NCBI GenBank assembly: GCA_007026445.1
Contig: VDMD01000003.1
Location: 1,550,001 to 1,614,000 of the forward strand
Source: Schizophyllum amplum
Lineage: Eukaryota > Basidiomycota > Agaricomycetes > Agaricales > Schizophyllaceae
DNA length: 64,000 nucleotides
Reading direction: 5' to 3'
Shown piece after piece: positions 13,901-27,122 of this stretch (its first letter is position 1; the number at the start of each line of letters is the position of its first letter). The position numbers and the translations under genes were made by a program. Below the pieces are notes generated by a model that was given only the letters and a program-made list of their open reading frames with translations, searched no databases and was not told the origin of the DNA.

Positions 13901-16897
13901 TCAGGCAAGGTGCGTGTTCTTCGCACAATGCTGGGTGTGCGCTAAGTGAGTATGATAGCCGCGGCTGCCTTCATCTCCTCTGCAGCACGACCGTTGCCGG
14001 ATGCGGACGTGTGGTGCATCCTCTATCCCTCATTGCGCCATTTCCTCAAGTCAGATGTGGCCACCATCGACGAGAAGAGCTTGTTGATGGCAATGAAGCC
14101 GCCGGTACGTTTTGTATCGGACACTGCTCGGCCAACGCTGATACATATGCTGCCAGCTTTCGCGCCAAATATTCGACGCAGCTGTTCAATGGGCCATGAA
14201 GTCGGACAAGTCAAACTTTTGGCGAGGGCAGCGTCGCTCGGCTCGCACGGAATCGCCGCGCGAGAGCGTTGTAGCGATTAGGAAGTCGGGCAACACAATA
14301 GCAAGGAACAGAAACGAGGAGTACGTACCGGCGCGATTATATGCGTACCTTTATCCCTGACACTCATTGACAGAGATGATGCCCAACTCGCCAAACTCAA
14401 GCAGATGGGCATGACTTCAACAGATGAGTCAAAGTTGCTCGCTATGCGTGACTATATCCTGAAGCTTGCGAACGCGATATCCAGGTACGTAAGATAACTG
14501 CACAGTACGAGAGAAGGCTCACATGGACGCAGCTTTGGCTCACGACTCGGCACGGAAGTCGAGACGGAGAAGAATCTCAAGACGACCGAGCCAATCGAGT
14601 TGCCGAAGTTGGACGTGGTGCCTCAGACGATTTTCCTCGAAAGCCGCACGACAACGCCGGCCACCCCGCGCCAACGGCTGTACTCGTCTCCTCGCAAGGC
14701 CGGCTTGGAGATGACGCCGCGATCGCTGCCGATGAGTCCCCTAGGCAGGGTGACCAGCCTCGACTCTGCCGCCCCCTTCGAGGATCTTCGCCGCCGCCTC
14801 GCGACGATCAATGGGTCGGCAGCATCCCTGGGCACTCCACCGCCTTCTTCGCCGCGCGAGCCAAAGCCCATTCATTCGCCGCTTGCTCTGCCATCACTGA
14901 CTAGTCACGCTTCCTCCTCCTCTTCGCATACTCCTCCGCGGCCAGACAGTCCTACCGAATCTATCGTGTCCACGACGAACTCGTCTGTCTTCCGGCCGCC
15001 CAGCAGGCTACAGGTCGGCAACATGGATACGCACAAGGCAGCCCCTCTGATTGGCTCATCGCGAGCGAACGCGACGGGCGTGCTGGAAGCGCATTCCACC
15101 ATGCGCGAAGTGTCCCCAGAGCCATCCGGTCGATCCTCTCCTACCTCCATGCTGGGTGGCAAAGCAGGCCAACGGCAAAACGCGCCGGGCATGCTGCATA
15201 TACGATCATCGTATGGCGGAGAGCCCAGCGTCAACAGCCTTGTGGAGCAGATATACCACGAGAACAGTCGCGAGCTGCAGAACGACTTCGGGCCCAAGGT
15301 GCATGAAGGTCCTGTCCGCAGACGGAACGCTGTTCGGCACGGCTATTCCTCGAGAGATGGCGCACGACGTACCGAGGCTACGCTCGTCGCCCACCTATCA
15401 CCTCACAGCGGTGCCATCACTGGGCTTGCGGTCTCGCCAGACCATATGTTCTTCGTGTCCGCCTCAGATGATCAGACGGTCAAGGTTTGGGACTCCGCAC
15501 GTCTCGAAAGGAATGTGACCAGCAAGCCGCGCCACACGTACGCACAGCACCGTGCGCGCGTGAAATGTGTATGCACTCTCGAGGGCGTGCACTGCTTCGC
15601 GAGCGCGGCGGACGATGGGAGTCTGCATGTCGTACGCGTCCACATATCGCAGAGCGGGGCAGTTCCCAAGTACGGGAAACTGCAGACCGTCAGGGAATAC
15701 AGTGTAGATAATGTAGGGGAGTACATCACCTGCATGGCACATTTCAACACTGGTAAGAGCGGGATGGCCCCTATTCATCGTTTGCTCATCCTCGTCTTGC
15801 TAGAAAGCGCGTCCAACCTCGTCTACTGCACCACTCATTCTATCATCACGATTCTCGACGTGCGCCTTATGCGCGTCTTGCAAAGCATGGAGAACCCGCG
15901 ACAGTACGGTCCGATAACCTGTCTATGCATCGACCGGAAAAAGACATGGATCATCGTGGGGACGTCCACGGGCGTGCTCACTTTATGGGACCGCCGCTTC
16001 GGCTTGTTGCTGAAGAGCTGGCATGCGGGTGTCGCATCCAACGGCCGATCCGCGCGCATACACCAATGTGTCGTCCATCCGACGAAGGGAAAGGGCAAGT
16101 GGATTATGGTGGCGGTCGAGACAGCCAAACAAGACCCCGAGCAGGGCCATCCGACGGTGATCATCGAGGTCTGGGACATAGAAAAGGTGCAGCTCGTTGA
16201 GACCTTCGTGACGCGCACGTCGCTGCCTTCGGAGCCATTCCAGCAGAAGTACGATGTTTCCAGCACTGAGGCGGACACCAGTCCAGCATCTGCAATCGCG
16301 GCGCTTGTGCGGTCTCGTCAAAATGGCGCGGAGAGATCCAGATTACCGTCAGACAGCATCTTCAAGGAGGAGCCTGCGAGTCCGGCGCCTGACATCAGGT
16401 GCATGGCGGTCGGCGCGGAATTTGGCGGCCATTCAACTCATGTCTCCGATTTCGGGGACCGGGCGAAGGAGCACCGCTTCCGTGGGTTCATGCTGAGTGG
16501 CTCAGAAGACAGGAAGATCCGTATATGGGATCTCGGGAAGACGGAGAGGTCCACTGTTCTCACAGGAGCTGACTCGGAGCAGGAGCATCCAAAGTACAGG
16601 TGAGTGTCGCACGAGAGTGCTTTGTGTATGGCTCACCGCATTTCCAGCACCGTCGACGGCACTGGTTCTGCTATTGCTTACGTAGAAACATGGCCACCTG
16701 CTCCTAGCGCGAGCTCAACAAATCGTGCACCACAACGGTTATCGCTCATCACCAACAACCAGCAGACCTTGCTGAAGGCGCACCAAGACATTATAACGGC
16801 TCTAGTCTGCATCGACTCTCCATTCCGTGGCGGGGTCATTAGCGGCGACCGTTCTGGTACTCTGAAGGTTTGGAGAGTGGATGCCGGAGACACTTAG
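10953..16897 (+). CDS. VPS15: VPS15, regulatory pseudo-kinase of the Vps34 PI3-kinase complexes
   Basis: Eighteen exons join in phase to 1664 residues: 10953-11050, 11103-11227, 11278-11398, 11454-11958, 12010-12126, 12205-12465, 12521-12577, 12680-12797, 12847-13064, 13116-13355, 13412-13715, 13766-13909, 13959-14104, 14157-14320, 14374-14484, 14533-15752, 15804-16599, 16648-16897. The start MGNVQSG is an N-myristoylation signal. The kinase domain has SHGDIKSENILV and LTDFAS, so HGD replaces HRD and DFA replaces DFG, as is usual in Vps15. HEAT-type helical repeats follow (PHLTDEAKLDRMVPYIVDLL, LTDPSSVVKRAVLHDISSL). A long Ser/Pro-rich linker and WD40 repeats (FVSASDDQTVKVWD, SGSEDRKIRIWDLG, SGDRSGTLKVW) complete it. 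It anchors Vps34 to endosomes and autophagosomes. Intron 15753-15803 is 51 nt without a stop, so retention would be in frame. Confidence 0.97.
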
Positions 16898-17793
16898 GTT
16901 CGTGCGCGATTATAATTGTCATGTTGTACACGCTTTGCTTTTCCCGCTTGCTTCAATTTCTTGCTTGAGACAGAGTTGTGCTCGATTCAAACACTCTGAC
17001 ACAAGACAAGGATGTCTCGCGTGCAACGGTGCAAACCCATAGTATGCAGTTTTGTACTGTCGCGGCCTGGTCGCGGCTACGTTGCGCCCATTCAAACCTT
17101 CTTGCAAGTTCGGATGCTGGGTCCCTGGTCACGAGCCAGTCGCAACCATCGTATTCGGGCTCAAGGAAGGAAGTGCTTTGACTCTATTTCTAGGCCAACG
17201 GACCTGAGCGGCGGCCACACGCTTTTCATGAAAGCCTCAAGACGTCCGGCGGCGTCGACTCCGTCTGCAGGGTGAGGCTGGGGTGAGGCTGGAAGCATCC
17301 TTCGAAGAATAGAAAGGGTTCCTCGCGACTGTAATCGCATTCAGTACTCCGACGAAGTGCGCCCGCATACCTCGATTATATGCCACGCTCGGAGCATCCC
17401 GAGCCGGTGAGGTAGTAACATAGGCGTCTTCAGCTGAGCTGGTCAGCTGTGCTCTCGATGATCTTCAGTCACTCAGCTGGCCGTCTGCTCTGGGACCAAG
17501 GGCTCACGAACTCACATTATGGCGAGGGTCCTCCGTCTCGCGGCATTCAACGCCGCGGCTTATTCAGCCCGTCCCCGCCCCTACCCGTCCTGATTCGAAG
17601 GCGTGTCCACGACTCGTCCTCGGGGTTTCGACTTCTGGGGTATCGACAACGCTGATCATGCGCTGCGCATCATCCTAATCATGGTGCCCTCATGGGCTCG
17701 CATGGGTATAAAAGGGCTCCTGCTGTCGGCGCATCCCCAGTCACTCTCTTCAACACATCCCATCTTTACCTTCGTAACTCTTCACACTCGACC
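16898..17793. other. intergenic, VPS15 3' end to the secreted-protein promoter
   Basis: About 900 bp with no supportable gene. The last 100 bp hold the promoter of the secreted-protein gene. Confidence 0.5.
17707..17713 (+). promoter_or_regulatory. TATA box of the secreted-protein gene
   Basis: The run tataaaa lies 80 bp before the ATG at 17794, in a C/T-rich context typical of a strongly expressed fungal promoter. Confidence 0.75.
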
Positions 17794-18373
17794 ATGCGTT
17801 TCTTCGCCTTGACCTCTGTTCTCGCTGTCGCCAGCTGCGCCCTCGCTCAGGAGGCCGCTCGTTACGGCGCCGTCACCATCAACGGCGACAACACGGTCAG
17901 CGCCGGCCAAGTATGTCTTTCGTCTTTCACGCATCGTTGCAAAGCTGACTGGTTTCCCCAAGACGTTCTCGGTCACGTACAACTCGACTGTGGCGCGCTA
18001 CACGCCCAACACCGTAGACTTCCTGCTTCAGGGAACGCTGCCCAATGGCAAGCGCTCGGCTTACGTCGTGCTGGCTCGCAACGACTTCTCTGCGGACCAG
18101 GAGGTTCTCCAGCAGGACCTGACGGTATGTTCTCAGATACATTTGTACAGTGGCACGGAGGCTCATGCAGTCCTTCAGATGCCCGACGTCACTACGGCGC
18201 TTGGCTCTGACATTACCAACTGGCTGGTGAGTCATTACGCGGTGGTTGCCAAATAGCCTGATACTCACTCTGTCAACTACTAGCTCATTTCCGAAATCAC
18301 GTACAACTACGACGACTACACGCCGCCTGTTGTCATGTCGGGTGGCACTACGGCTCCCATCAACATCGTTTGA
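17794..18373 (+). CDS. small secreted protein
   Basis: Four exons (17794-17910, 17963-18124, 18179-18226, 18284-18373) give 138 residues. The N-terminus MRFFALTSVLAVASCALAQ is a clear signal peptide, with cleavage expected after ALA or AQ. The mature part has no cysteine and is rich in Thr, Val, Asn and Asp, with beta-strand-like stretches (TFSVTYNSTVARYTPNTVDF, LISEITYNYDDYTPPVVM). It has neither a catalytic motif nor a GPI signal. The strong TATA box suggests high expression. I do not recognise the family. A cell-wall or effector-like role would be speculation. Confidence 0.88.
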
Positions 18374-18793
18374 GGGAAACCAGAGGGAAACACTGCATGA
18401 ACCACATGCATCTGGTATCGCTTCGACGATGCGCAAGGGATATTGGGACTTTCATATTTGATACTTCCTCGTAATTTGACTCTGATGTTCTGCACTCGAG
18501 TAGGGCGGTTTAAACAGTTACCTATTGTTGCGATTTGGAATTTGTTTGCTCGTTGCTTACTGAGGTAGAACCGGGGAAGTGAGAACGTTTGCCTTGGAGA
18601 CTAGGACGTGAGTCACTTATCAGCGTACACTGCAAACAAATCTCGGGGCAAAATAAGGTGGTCTGGTTGACTATCAGTGATTTTGCCAGGAGAATGCATG
18701 CGAGTTGGAATGAGTAATGGATAGAAGAATGGGCGCTGTAACAAGTAGGAGGACCGGTCGTACAGTAGCAAAATTGTCGATACATCGTATGAT
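18374..18793. other. intergenic, between convergent genes
   Basis: Shared 3' region of the secreted-protein and C2H2 genes. Nothing recognised. Confidence 0.5.
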
Positions 18794-19715
18794 TTAGGGC
18801 GCGAGAGACGACGCCGAGGGATCATAGGTGCCGGGCACATGCAGTGCGGCATTCGCTACACGGTTCGCTTTCAAGTCGAAGGCCAACATTTGCAGCTCAA
18901 GGTCCACTGCATGCCCGCGATCGGGGGGAGGGGCACGTTGCTCCACGCTGGCAGTTGAGGCATAGCTTCCAACAGGCGAAGAGGTTATGGATGACATGGA
19001 CGAGGGCGGCGTGCTGGTCGGTCCGCGAAGCATGTTCGTGCTGTACGAGGAGCCCGGGAGACTGTAGAGGGGCTGAAGGTCGGCAGTGGGCTGCACTAAG
19101 CTGCGCGCCACGACCTTCTCTGCACTGTGCGCAAGATTGTGCACCTTGGGCACAGAAACTGGAACCTCATATGGAGGACGGGGCCCACGAGCGTGCGGAG
19201 ACACCCACCCGTGCAGGCGCTTGCGGTGGCGGGCCAACGCAGACGGGTCTGCAAACGCGGCTCCACAGTCACTGACAGGGCACACATGGTTCTTCTCGCC
19301 GGTGCTAAGCTGGGCGTCAGCATCAAGGCTGAGGCAGTGAATAGGATAGACGCACTGGATGGCAGCGACATGCACTTCCATTGTGTGCTTCTGCTGAAAG
19401 CGCTTGTCGCAGTCGTCGTAGGGGCAGGAAAATGGTCTATCGGAGGCGTCAGACACAACATGGGAACGAGGGGGAGGACAGGCGCGTACCGCTTCTTGGC
19501 AATGTTCTCCGGCGTATCCGGGAGGTGGCCGCGAGCATGACGCCTTTGATCACGCTTGCTGCGAACAAAACTCCCGCAAGCTTCACACCTGTTATCGTGA
19601 AAATTAGGCAGCTCATCCGTAGTAGCGTCATGCATCTGTCCGCCTATGTGAGTGGCGAGGCTCTGAAAAAGAAGAGACGAGCACTGACCTTCTGCGAAGT
19701 GCGGACGGCGGGCAT
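18794..19715 (-). CDS. C2H2 zinc-finger protein, probable transcription factor
   Basis: Four exons (19689-19715, 19490-19635, 19356-19436, 18794-19304) give 254 residues. Three fingers are visible near residues 27-117: CEACGSFVRSKRDQRRHARGH, CPYDDCDKRF..HTMEVHVAAIH with a TGEK linker, and CPVSDCGAAFADPSALARHR. The correct acceptor at 19305 was chosen because it restores HTGEKNHVC; reading through the intron would break finger two. The C-terminal half is Ser/Thr/Pro-rich, as in an activation or regulatory region. Target genes cannot be inferred. The short first exon (MPAVRTSQK) is supported by splice sites only. Confidence 0.85.
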
Positions 19716-20815
19716 CTTGAATTTTAAGCGGGGTGGGTGGCTTAGCGGCAGGGTAGGTCGAGTAGGGTAAGCTGGTAGGTGCTCGGGGAGTGGGGAACCA
19801 GCCCCCGCAGGCGCCGCTTTTATAGCACTCTGGTCATGACCTGATGGAATGCTGAAGCTCAGGGTTCTCAAGAAAGACAACTCTTGTGTTTGTGCATGAC
19901 AACGAGAGGCGGAGTGGCGAGCAGGAAGAATGCAGGATAGAGGGCGCGCGAGAGCAGTGTGTGCCACAAAATTCGATATATAGATAGTCGTCTGTGAGGT
20001 GCGTTGTTTGACAAATTTACGAAACGGTAGATGTTGATGCAGCCAGCTGCAGTGAGCTTTTCTGAAGTTGCCAAAGACAGTAATTTTTTGCCAGGGGTCA
20101 AGCGCTGGAGCAATGACCGGGTTGTCATAATGCTTGAGGTCCTACACACCGGCATGAGCAAGCGGTCATACACTTTATGACTTGATGCGCCGAAGGACTT
20201 GTCACCTGTTCAGATCATAAACAGGCAACATTCCAACGGAGGCAGAAATGGGTGAAGACCAGTGAGTGGGACGAGGAAGAGAATGAGGCGTGGGAGAACA
20301 TGTGATGACTTTCTCACGGTTCGTATTCGAATCCAGATGCGGATGTGCAATTGGATGCGATAACTTCAACTTGAGTTCGATTCTCGTTCCCTTCATTGCT
20401 GATTCGCGAATGGAATGTAATGGTGGTGTGAAAGAGGCGGAAGCCAAAGTATCATTGACCTTACAGGCCTTCGAGATATTCACGAAACCACATCTGGGGT
20501 AAGTAGCCGAGTCACCACGCACAAGTCGAACGATGTCGATGATTTACGCGATAGTATACATGCACATATAGTTCATAAGGTATGGGATAAATTGGCAAGA
20601 TTCTAATGGCAAAGAGCATGGCGTGCACATAGGTCGTCGGTGCGATGATGAGTGATGCACTAAGAAGGGTCAGGATGTGAGCAGGCGACCGCAAGGTAGG
20701 CAAACTTACATGACCGAAGTGAAGGCAAGAAATCGAAATGGTCTCTTCAATCAGGACTTCAATAGCTGCAAGACAATCAGGTTCGTGCATTGAGCGTGCA
20801 GACTCCGCCAAGCAC
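19716..20815. other. intergenic
   Basis: About 1.1 kb upstream of the C2H2 gene and downstream of the RING gene, with no supportable gene. A good donor/acceptor pair on the minus strand near 20820 and 20765 may be an intron at the end of the RING gene or in its 3' UTR. Confidence 0.45.
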
Positions 20816-22565
20816 TCACTTGTCCTCGTCGTCGGAGTAACTATCGCCGTTGTAGTAATCGCCATGTAGCGCTTCATGCTCGTCCTGGCTGCCGTCCTCA
20901 TCCTCCTCCGATTCCTCGTAGGCTCTCTGTCTAAGATGGTTGTGCCCACGTCTTGCATAATCACCCGGGAGGAAAAGAGGTTGGCTGTCATCGTCGTCGT
21001 GTAGTTGATCTTCGGCGATGAAGTCGCCCTCCGCTATGTGAGCATACGGATCGGGAGATCGTTCAGGGACCGGCCAGTGAGGCATGGCACCCTCACCCTC
21101 GTCGTCCAGGCCCTCGTCCTCGTCATCCTGTATCTCGATGACCTCGGCCGGTGGAGGGTGGTCCTCGACCTCGTTCTCAGAGTCCGAGTCAACATAAAGC
21201 GGGCGACGTCGTCGAGCCGGCACCGGAAGCTCGTCATCTTCATCGCCGCTGCTGACATCGATGACCGAAGGGACATCGAAGATCCCTTCTACATGACCAT
21301 CGCCGTGCCCCTCCTCTTCGTCCTCGTACTCGCCCACATCGCTCCCGTGCGCAGATTCGAAGTCATAGGGCGGCGGGCCATCGTGCCCATCATCCTCGTC
21401 ATCGGTCATATCGTCTTCGTCTCCAACAGGAAAGAAGTCAAACAACCGAGGGAAGGGGAAAAAGTCTGCCTCGTCGTCGTCGTCTTCGTCTAGTCGGTGT
21501 CCAGGGTACTCCCGGTGGCAGTTCGTGCACTCGCCGCTCCAGATCTCATGCATGCAATCGAAGCAGCGATACACACTGTCCTCCGCATCGAACATGCCCA
21601 GGTTCTGCTCGTCGACATCGTCCGCAACGTGATGGTCCACCGGATCGCGCGGGCGCCAGACGGGGCGGAATATGTGCTGCCAGGGATCCGCGTCGTCCGG
21701 CACGGTCGCGGGTGGCGCGTCGTCCGCTGCTACGATGGCAAGCTGCGGCTGTGCCGCGCGGTCGGCCTTCATCAGGATGGCGGCGGCGTCTTTGACGACC
21801 CAGACTTCGACTGGCCGCTCACGGATTACGGCGCGACAGTGAGGGCATGTTTTCCTCTTGTGGATGTGGTCTGGCCCGGGACCAGCACCGGCAGTGAACC
21901 AGGATTTGAGGCAGCTGTAGCAAGCGATGTGGCCGCACGGTGCGAGAGCGAACGGCTTCTGAAGGTAGTCGAGGCAGACTTGGCAGGTCATGCTGCTCGT
22001 CACGGACTGGATGGTGGTGGTTTGCCTGTCGAGCAGCTGCGAGTAGATGAGAGTCCGATTGCTGGCAAGAACACGCAAGACGCACCTGTTGCTGCTCTGC
22101 TATTTGTGTCTTCAAGCGAGCAATGATCACCTCAGAGCTCTCTTGCGGTGGGCTGGGTGGCCGAGATTTGGCATCGGCGCTCTTTCCACGCTTGGGCGAG
22201 CGCACGAGCGCAGCGGTGGCTTCCGTGTCCTCCTCTTTCTTCGTCTCTCGCTGCTTGAGTCAGCACAGCGCTCTAATTTGTGGTCCGAGAACACACACCT
22301 TGGCCACCGTAACCGGGCCGGCTTCCGTGTCGTTCTCCCCTTCGTCCTCCTCGTCCTCCTCGCCGTCTTCCGCACGATTGCCGAACGTGGCGAGGGGACC
22401 CTTTCGCCTACGCTTTTTGCCGCGCTTCTTGGCGCTCGGTCGTGCTTGGATTTCTTGATTTGCATCGAATCGCGCGCGCTTATTGACAGCTGAGCTATGT
22501 TCGGGTTCCTCCATTCGACGCCGCGTTCCAAGCAGCGAGATCGCTGGTGTGGCTGTCGTGGGCAT
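20816..22565 (-). CDS. RING-finger protein with long acidic C-terminus, probable E3 ubiquitin ligase
   Basis: Three exons (22299-22565, 22086-22250, 20816-22036) give 550 residues. The N-terminus is basic with nuclear-localisation-like runs (KKRGKKRRRKG), then acidic (EDGEEDEEDEGEND). A coiled-coil-like segment (SSEVIIARLKTQIAEQQQ) precedes a C3HC4 RING: CQVCLDYLQKPFALAPCGHIACYSCLKSW and CPHCRAVI. A later CFDCMHEIWSGECTNC looks like a second small zinc site. The tail is very acidic (about 200 residues rich in D and E). Nuclear chromatin-linked E3 activity is a fair guess. Exon 2 has a NAGNAG acceptor (22250 or 22253). A donor at 20819 could replace the last residue and stop with Asn-Tyr-stop. 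Confidence 0.85.
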
Positions 22566-22761
22566 GATAGAGTTGGCCTGAGTAGACGAAATGAAGGTTG
22601 GCTTTGGACGAGAGCGAGGGTTAAGGAAGACCTCTTATAAAGTCACACGTCACGCTCCTTCTAATGAGTATGTCAACACGACCAAACAGGTGCACATTCT
22701 TGCTCCCACTCACCGCCTCGGACAGCATCCCACTGTCCACCCGATATTGTTCTTGAAACCT

Positions 22762-24903
22762 ATGACTATGACCGAACTTGATGAATCCACGCCAACGGAG
22801 GCGCCAGTGTGGCTTGTTGATGACCAGACAGACACTATGCCCGCACTCCCGGGCGCGTCAAACACCGTCTTCCGGCCCGATATCCTTGACGCGATCGAGG
22901 CGACTGTGGCGAACATGGACGCAGAGCTGCGCGCACTGAGCCTGGATATCCATGGTGCGAACATCAATGCTCCCTTCTTCCTCTAAGCTGATACGCATGG
23001 CACAGACCATCCTGAGATTATGTGGCAGGAACAGTGCGTTTCAATGTCATGTCCCCCATCTCAATGAGGTCCAGCCGTGCGACGACCAAATCCACAGTCG
23101 CACTCACGACGTCCTCACGGACTTCTTCGAGAAGAAGGGCTTTGAGATAACGCGCCACTACTTCCTGGATACTGCATGGAAGGCGACCTACTCTCATGGC
23201 AGTGGCGGGCGGACAATTGGCGTCAACTGCGAGGTATGTCGCTTTCGCCTCCTGTGGTCAGGGAAGCACTGACGCACGTCTCAGATGGATGCACTTAAAG
23301 GCATTGGGCACGCTTGTGGTCATAACCTCATTGCGATCTCTGGTGTTGCAGTAGCTTGCGCCATCAAGGCGGCGCTCGAAAAGTTCGACCTCTCCGCAAA
23401 GATTGTCGTTCTCGGAACGCCTGGTGCGCTCTATACTCTACATTGCTGAATCCCCTGACCGTACATGCCATAGCTGAGGAGGGAGGTGGTGGCAAGGTAT
23501 GGTGTTTATTTTGTAGACAGGAGCAAAATTGACTAACAAGCAAACCAGGTGATCCTGCTTGAGAAAGGCGCCTACGAGGGAATGTCAGCCTGCCTGATGT
23601 ACGCTAATCCCTCCCGGACACAAGAATGCTGAGCTGATCTCATGCAGGTCTCATCCCGCGCCCGGTCCCAAGGCTTCTGTGAGCTTAACCAGCTGTCTTG
23701 CTATCCAACACGTCGAAGTAGAATATTTCGGCCACACGTGAGCTTGCTACCTCTCTTTAGGCGAAGGTTGACACCATTCAGAGCCCATGCCGCCTTGTCC
23801 CCTTGGGAGGGCAAGAACGCGCTCGACGCTGCGGTCCTCGCGTATAACAATATATCTGCCCTGCGCCAGCAGCTCAAGCCCGACTACCGCGTCCACAGTA
23901 TATTTGAGGGCAAGGACTGGGCTGTCAATGGAAAGTCTTCTCGTGTCATCACAAGGCAAGATTGCTAAATTACCCTCATATAGTCATACCGAGCTATTCG
24001 AAATTCATGTCAGTTATGCGTATTTTAGCCTTGTAAAAGACGCTCACGCCGTTTCCAGATGCGTCGTCCGCACACCTACTCTCGCAGAGCTCAAGCCGCT
24101 GTTCGCGCGCATCATCCCATGTCTTGTGTGAGTTGCCCGTCCGGCCTGACTTCGCTCAGCTGATCGTCCCGATTAGAGCAGCAGCAGCAGCTACAGGCTG
24201 CGAGCACAAGCTCACCGTCATGGGCACTACTTATGATCTGCGCCAAAACACGGCTCTCGGTACGCATATGCGGGTGATCTAAGTGATGATCATCCTCACT
24301 TACCAACCTCTCTTAGGAGGCGAGTTGGCGAACATCATCCGCAAGCGCTACGGGGACGTCGACTACAAGTACGGCATCAAATATGCCAGTACGGACTTCG
24401 TGAGTGAAACCCGGATTCCTGTTGCTTCAGATCGCTGATTTCGCGTCGCAGGGCAACGTCACCTACGGTCCGTTTCTCTCTTCCCACTGACTTCAGATCG
24501 AGAGTCCTCATCGTAAGCAGCTTTGCCCGCTCTGCACCCTTCGTTCGGTACGCTACTTTGCCTTCCGCCTCATCCTTCCTGATTGGCAGCAGCGATCCCC
24601 ACCAAGCCCGGCGGTGGTAATCACACGCCCGAATTTACCGAGGCTGCCGCCACGAAGGAGGCCCATTATGCATGCCTCGACGTCTCGAAGGCGCTTGCTA
24701 TGACGGGCGTTCGGGTCCTTATCGACGGTGCTTTTGCCAGGAAAGTGCGTGTCGTTGCCGCCTTTGCGAACGCGTCACTCAACTGGACAACCCAGGTATG
24801 GAACGCTTTTGAGAAAGATAAAGAGGAGAGGGGGCAAGTCGAGGCCGAGGAGTCTGAACCATTCCTTCGCAGAGCGAAATCGTCTGGTTACGAATGTCAT
24901 TAG
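22762..24903 (+). CDS. M20-family metallopeptidase/amidohydrolase (PM20D2-like)
   Basis: Sixteen short exons give 460 residues: 22762-22954, 23006-23033, 23098-23233, 23285-23423, 23474-23496, 23549-23598, 23648-23737, 23782-23942, 23984-24008, 24059-24127, 24177-24259, 24317-24399, 24452-24467, 24521-24547, 24593-24744, 24796-24903. Family marks are [29 protein letters not shown] (metal site), [10 protein letters not shown] (catalytic Glu region), a Ser-His-Pro-Ala loop, the lid-type [14 protein letters not shown] and the C-terminal PALHPSFAIP. Such enzymes cleave dipeptides or N-acyl amino acids. The junction after DWAVN (donor 23943) is the least certain, because it makes a 41-nt intron. 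The last intron is 51 nt and stop-free. Confidence 0.88.
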
Positions 24904-24991
24904 GTGAGTCTTCACAACTGCAGACCATTGAAGAGAAAGTGCTAAGCTACAACTAGTTATGGTACTGAAAATAAATAGGAACATTCAACGG

Positions 24992-25979
24992 TCAATTGTC
25001 AGGTTTGCGGGCACAGATCATATAGAACATCGCGCTGGAATCTGGTGTTTCCTCGCACTCCCTCTCCGCCGCGTCGAATAGCGCGTCGAGTTCCGCCTCG
25101 GACTGCACCAGTCCCCTTGTGCGCATGAACGGCGTCTTCATCGAGCGGAAGACGTTCATGAGGTTGACGCGCGCATCGCGCCCCTCCTCCCCCGCCATCG
25201 GTGTGTCCCGCTCCTCAATTTTGATGTCAACGAACCCGGCTCCTGCTAACAACCGCGGCAGCACATCCACATCCCACGCTAGCTCATGCTCCACCAGCAA
25301 CCGCCCAATCAGCCCGGACAATCGCGCGGCCGCCTCCCCCGCGCGCCAACGCCCCGCCTCGCCAAGCTGCACCCATCCGCCCGGGCGGAGCACGCGAAAG
25401 ATGCCCGCGAGCGCGGCCTCCCACTGCGTGCGCTGCAGCGCGAGGTAGAGCAGCCTCTGGTGCACGAGGTCGAAGCGGCCAGCCCAGGCGGCAGGGAGCG
25501 CGGTGACGGAGGTGACGGCGAGCGAGACGTTGGGTGGGCGCGCGGCGAGCGGGAAGAGCCGCGCGGAGATGTCTATGCCGTGGAGGACGGAGCTGGGGTG
25601 TGCGGTGCGCGCGACGTCGAGGAGCCAGACGCCTGGAGGGCAGCGAGCGGAGTTGTCAGCGGCTGATTCAGACCTGAATGGCGGGCGATTGACTCACCGG
25701 CGCCGGTGCCGCAATCTAGTATGAAGAGCGGCTGAGCAAGGTCGATGGGGGCGATGACAAGACGCCCCTCGTAGAGGTCTTTGATGACCTTGTGCTGGAG
25801 TAGCAAGCTGCGGGTCAATTAGGTGGGCAGGCTTGGCGCATGACTGTCGTTGCTCACCGTTCTCCTTCTGGCTCATCACACGGCAGTAGGTACTGCGACA
25901 CGGCGTGATAGACGCGCGGTTCCGAGGTCGGTGTGGCCACTGGCGTCGTGGCCGCAGAGGGCTGCATCGTTGCGAGCAT
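24992..25979 (-). CDS. class I SAM-dependent methyltransferase
   Basis: Three exons (25858-25979, 25698-25807, 24992-25632) give 290 residues. The Rossmann motif I is LFILDCGTGAGVWLLDVA, motif II-like HGIDIS follows, then FDLVHQRLLY and the usual RVLRPGGWVQLGE. This is the layout of small-molecule methyltransferases found in fungal genomes, often of secondary metabolism. No biosynthetic cluster surrounds it, so the substrate is unknown. An upstream in-frame ATG at 26036 would add 19 residues. Confidence 0.9.
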
Positions 25980-27122
25980 CACTGGGCGGATGTGGAGGCG
26001 ATGTGCTACGGAGGGGAAGCGACGTGCGAGCAACACAAGTTATGCTCGCACAAACCTTGCCGCCCTTATATTGACAACCCACTGACAGCCTGCCAACACA
26101 GGTTCCGAATTGCGGTAGACATGGAGTCTACCCCAACAGGCAAGGTGGTGTTCTGGCCGCCATGAATTACGGACGCCGCATCAGCGGCGCGTGGCACTGC
26201 GAGACCGCTGGGGGTGGCACTGCAGCGTTAGCGGCAAGTCAGTCAGCCACAGCGGTAAGTATCAGTGCGCTAAGGGCGGGTGTAGGAGCGGCTCTGTCGC
26301 TCCCGCATCAGGTTACATTCTAGGTCGCTGATCATGGTTATGATCCCCTTACCATACCGTCACGGACCACTGTTGGGCAAGACATCCGCTGCCTCTGTCT
26401 AATAACAGTCATGAGTATCATTATGGCAATGCGGGTCAACGCCAATCACCCGAACGGCCCAGAGGAATGTCTACCATTGACGCGGTCAACGCACAACGAT
26501 TTTGACCCGCAGGCCTCAGGACTGGTCCCAGTGTGCCACATTTGTGCCATTGTGTTCAAGTGGCCCGTATCTTGTTGGTGATTTGAGGACCAACGTCCGC
26601 TGTTCTCGCTATACAATGGCAAGTGAAACCACGCCCAAACGCGCTGCCTGATATATTCTGCAGTGCTCACAGACAAGGCACACCCACAAATTATCTGAAT
26701 TGCCTGAGTTAATGCGCTGCATCTTGCGCCTGGAAAGCAGTGTATGATGACTGCTAGATCCCGAGGATGCCGTGGGGAGGCTACCTGCTCGTCACTCTGA
26801 CTAGTCGGTACTTGCTAATGCTGGCTGACATTGACAGTGCCGGTTCCGACGAGCAGCATCCAGAAATCGTGCGCCTTCAATCGCGTGCCAGGCTTATGGA
26901 GTTGTGTGCGCGTTTGGTCTCTCCCTGGTCGTGCATCTTTGAGCGTTGCATATCCTTGGTTCATGACGCCCCCCTTACAAGGTTGTCTCAAGGCAAATAC
27001 CCGACATCAACCTAGTATACATTCGGAGGGTCTACAGTCCATTAACCTTCTACCTCGACGGAGCCGTTATCATCCCCATCACCGCGGCGACGAGTTGAGT
27101 ATAGCTCTGAATCCAGCTGCCC
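25980..27122. other. intergenic
   Basis: About 1.1 kb with no supportable gene, lying upstream of the methyltransferase gene and downstream of the NADH dehydrogenase-like gene. Confidence 0.5.
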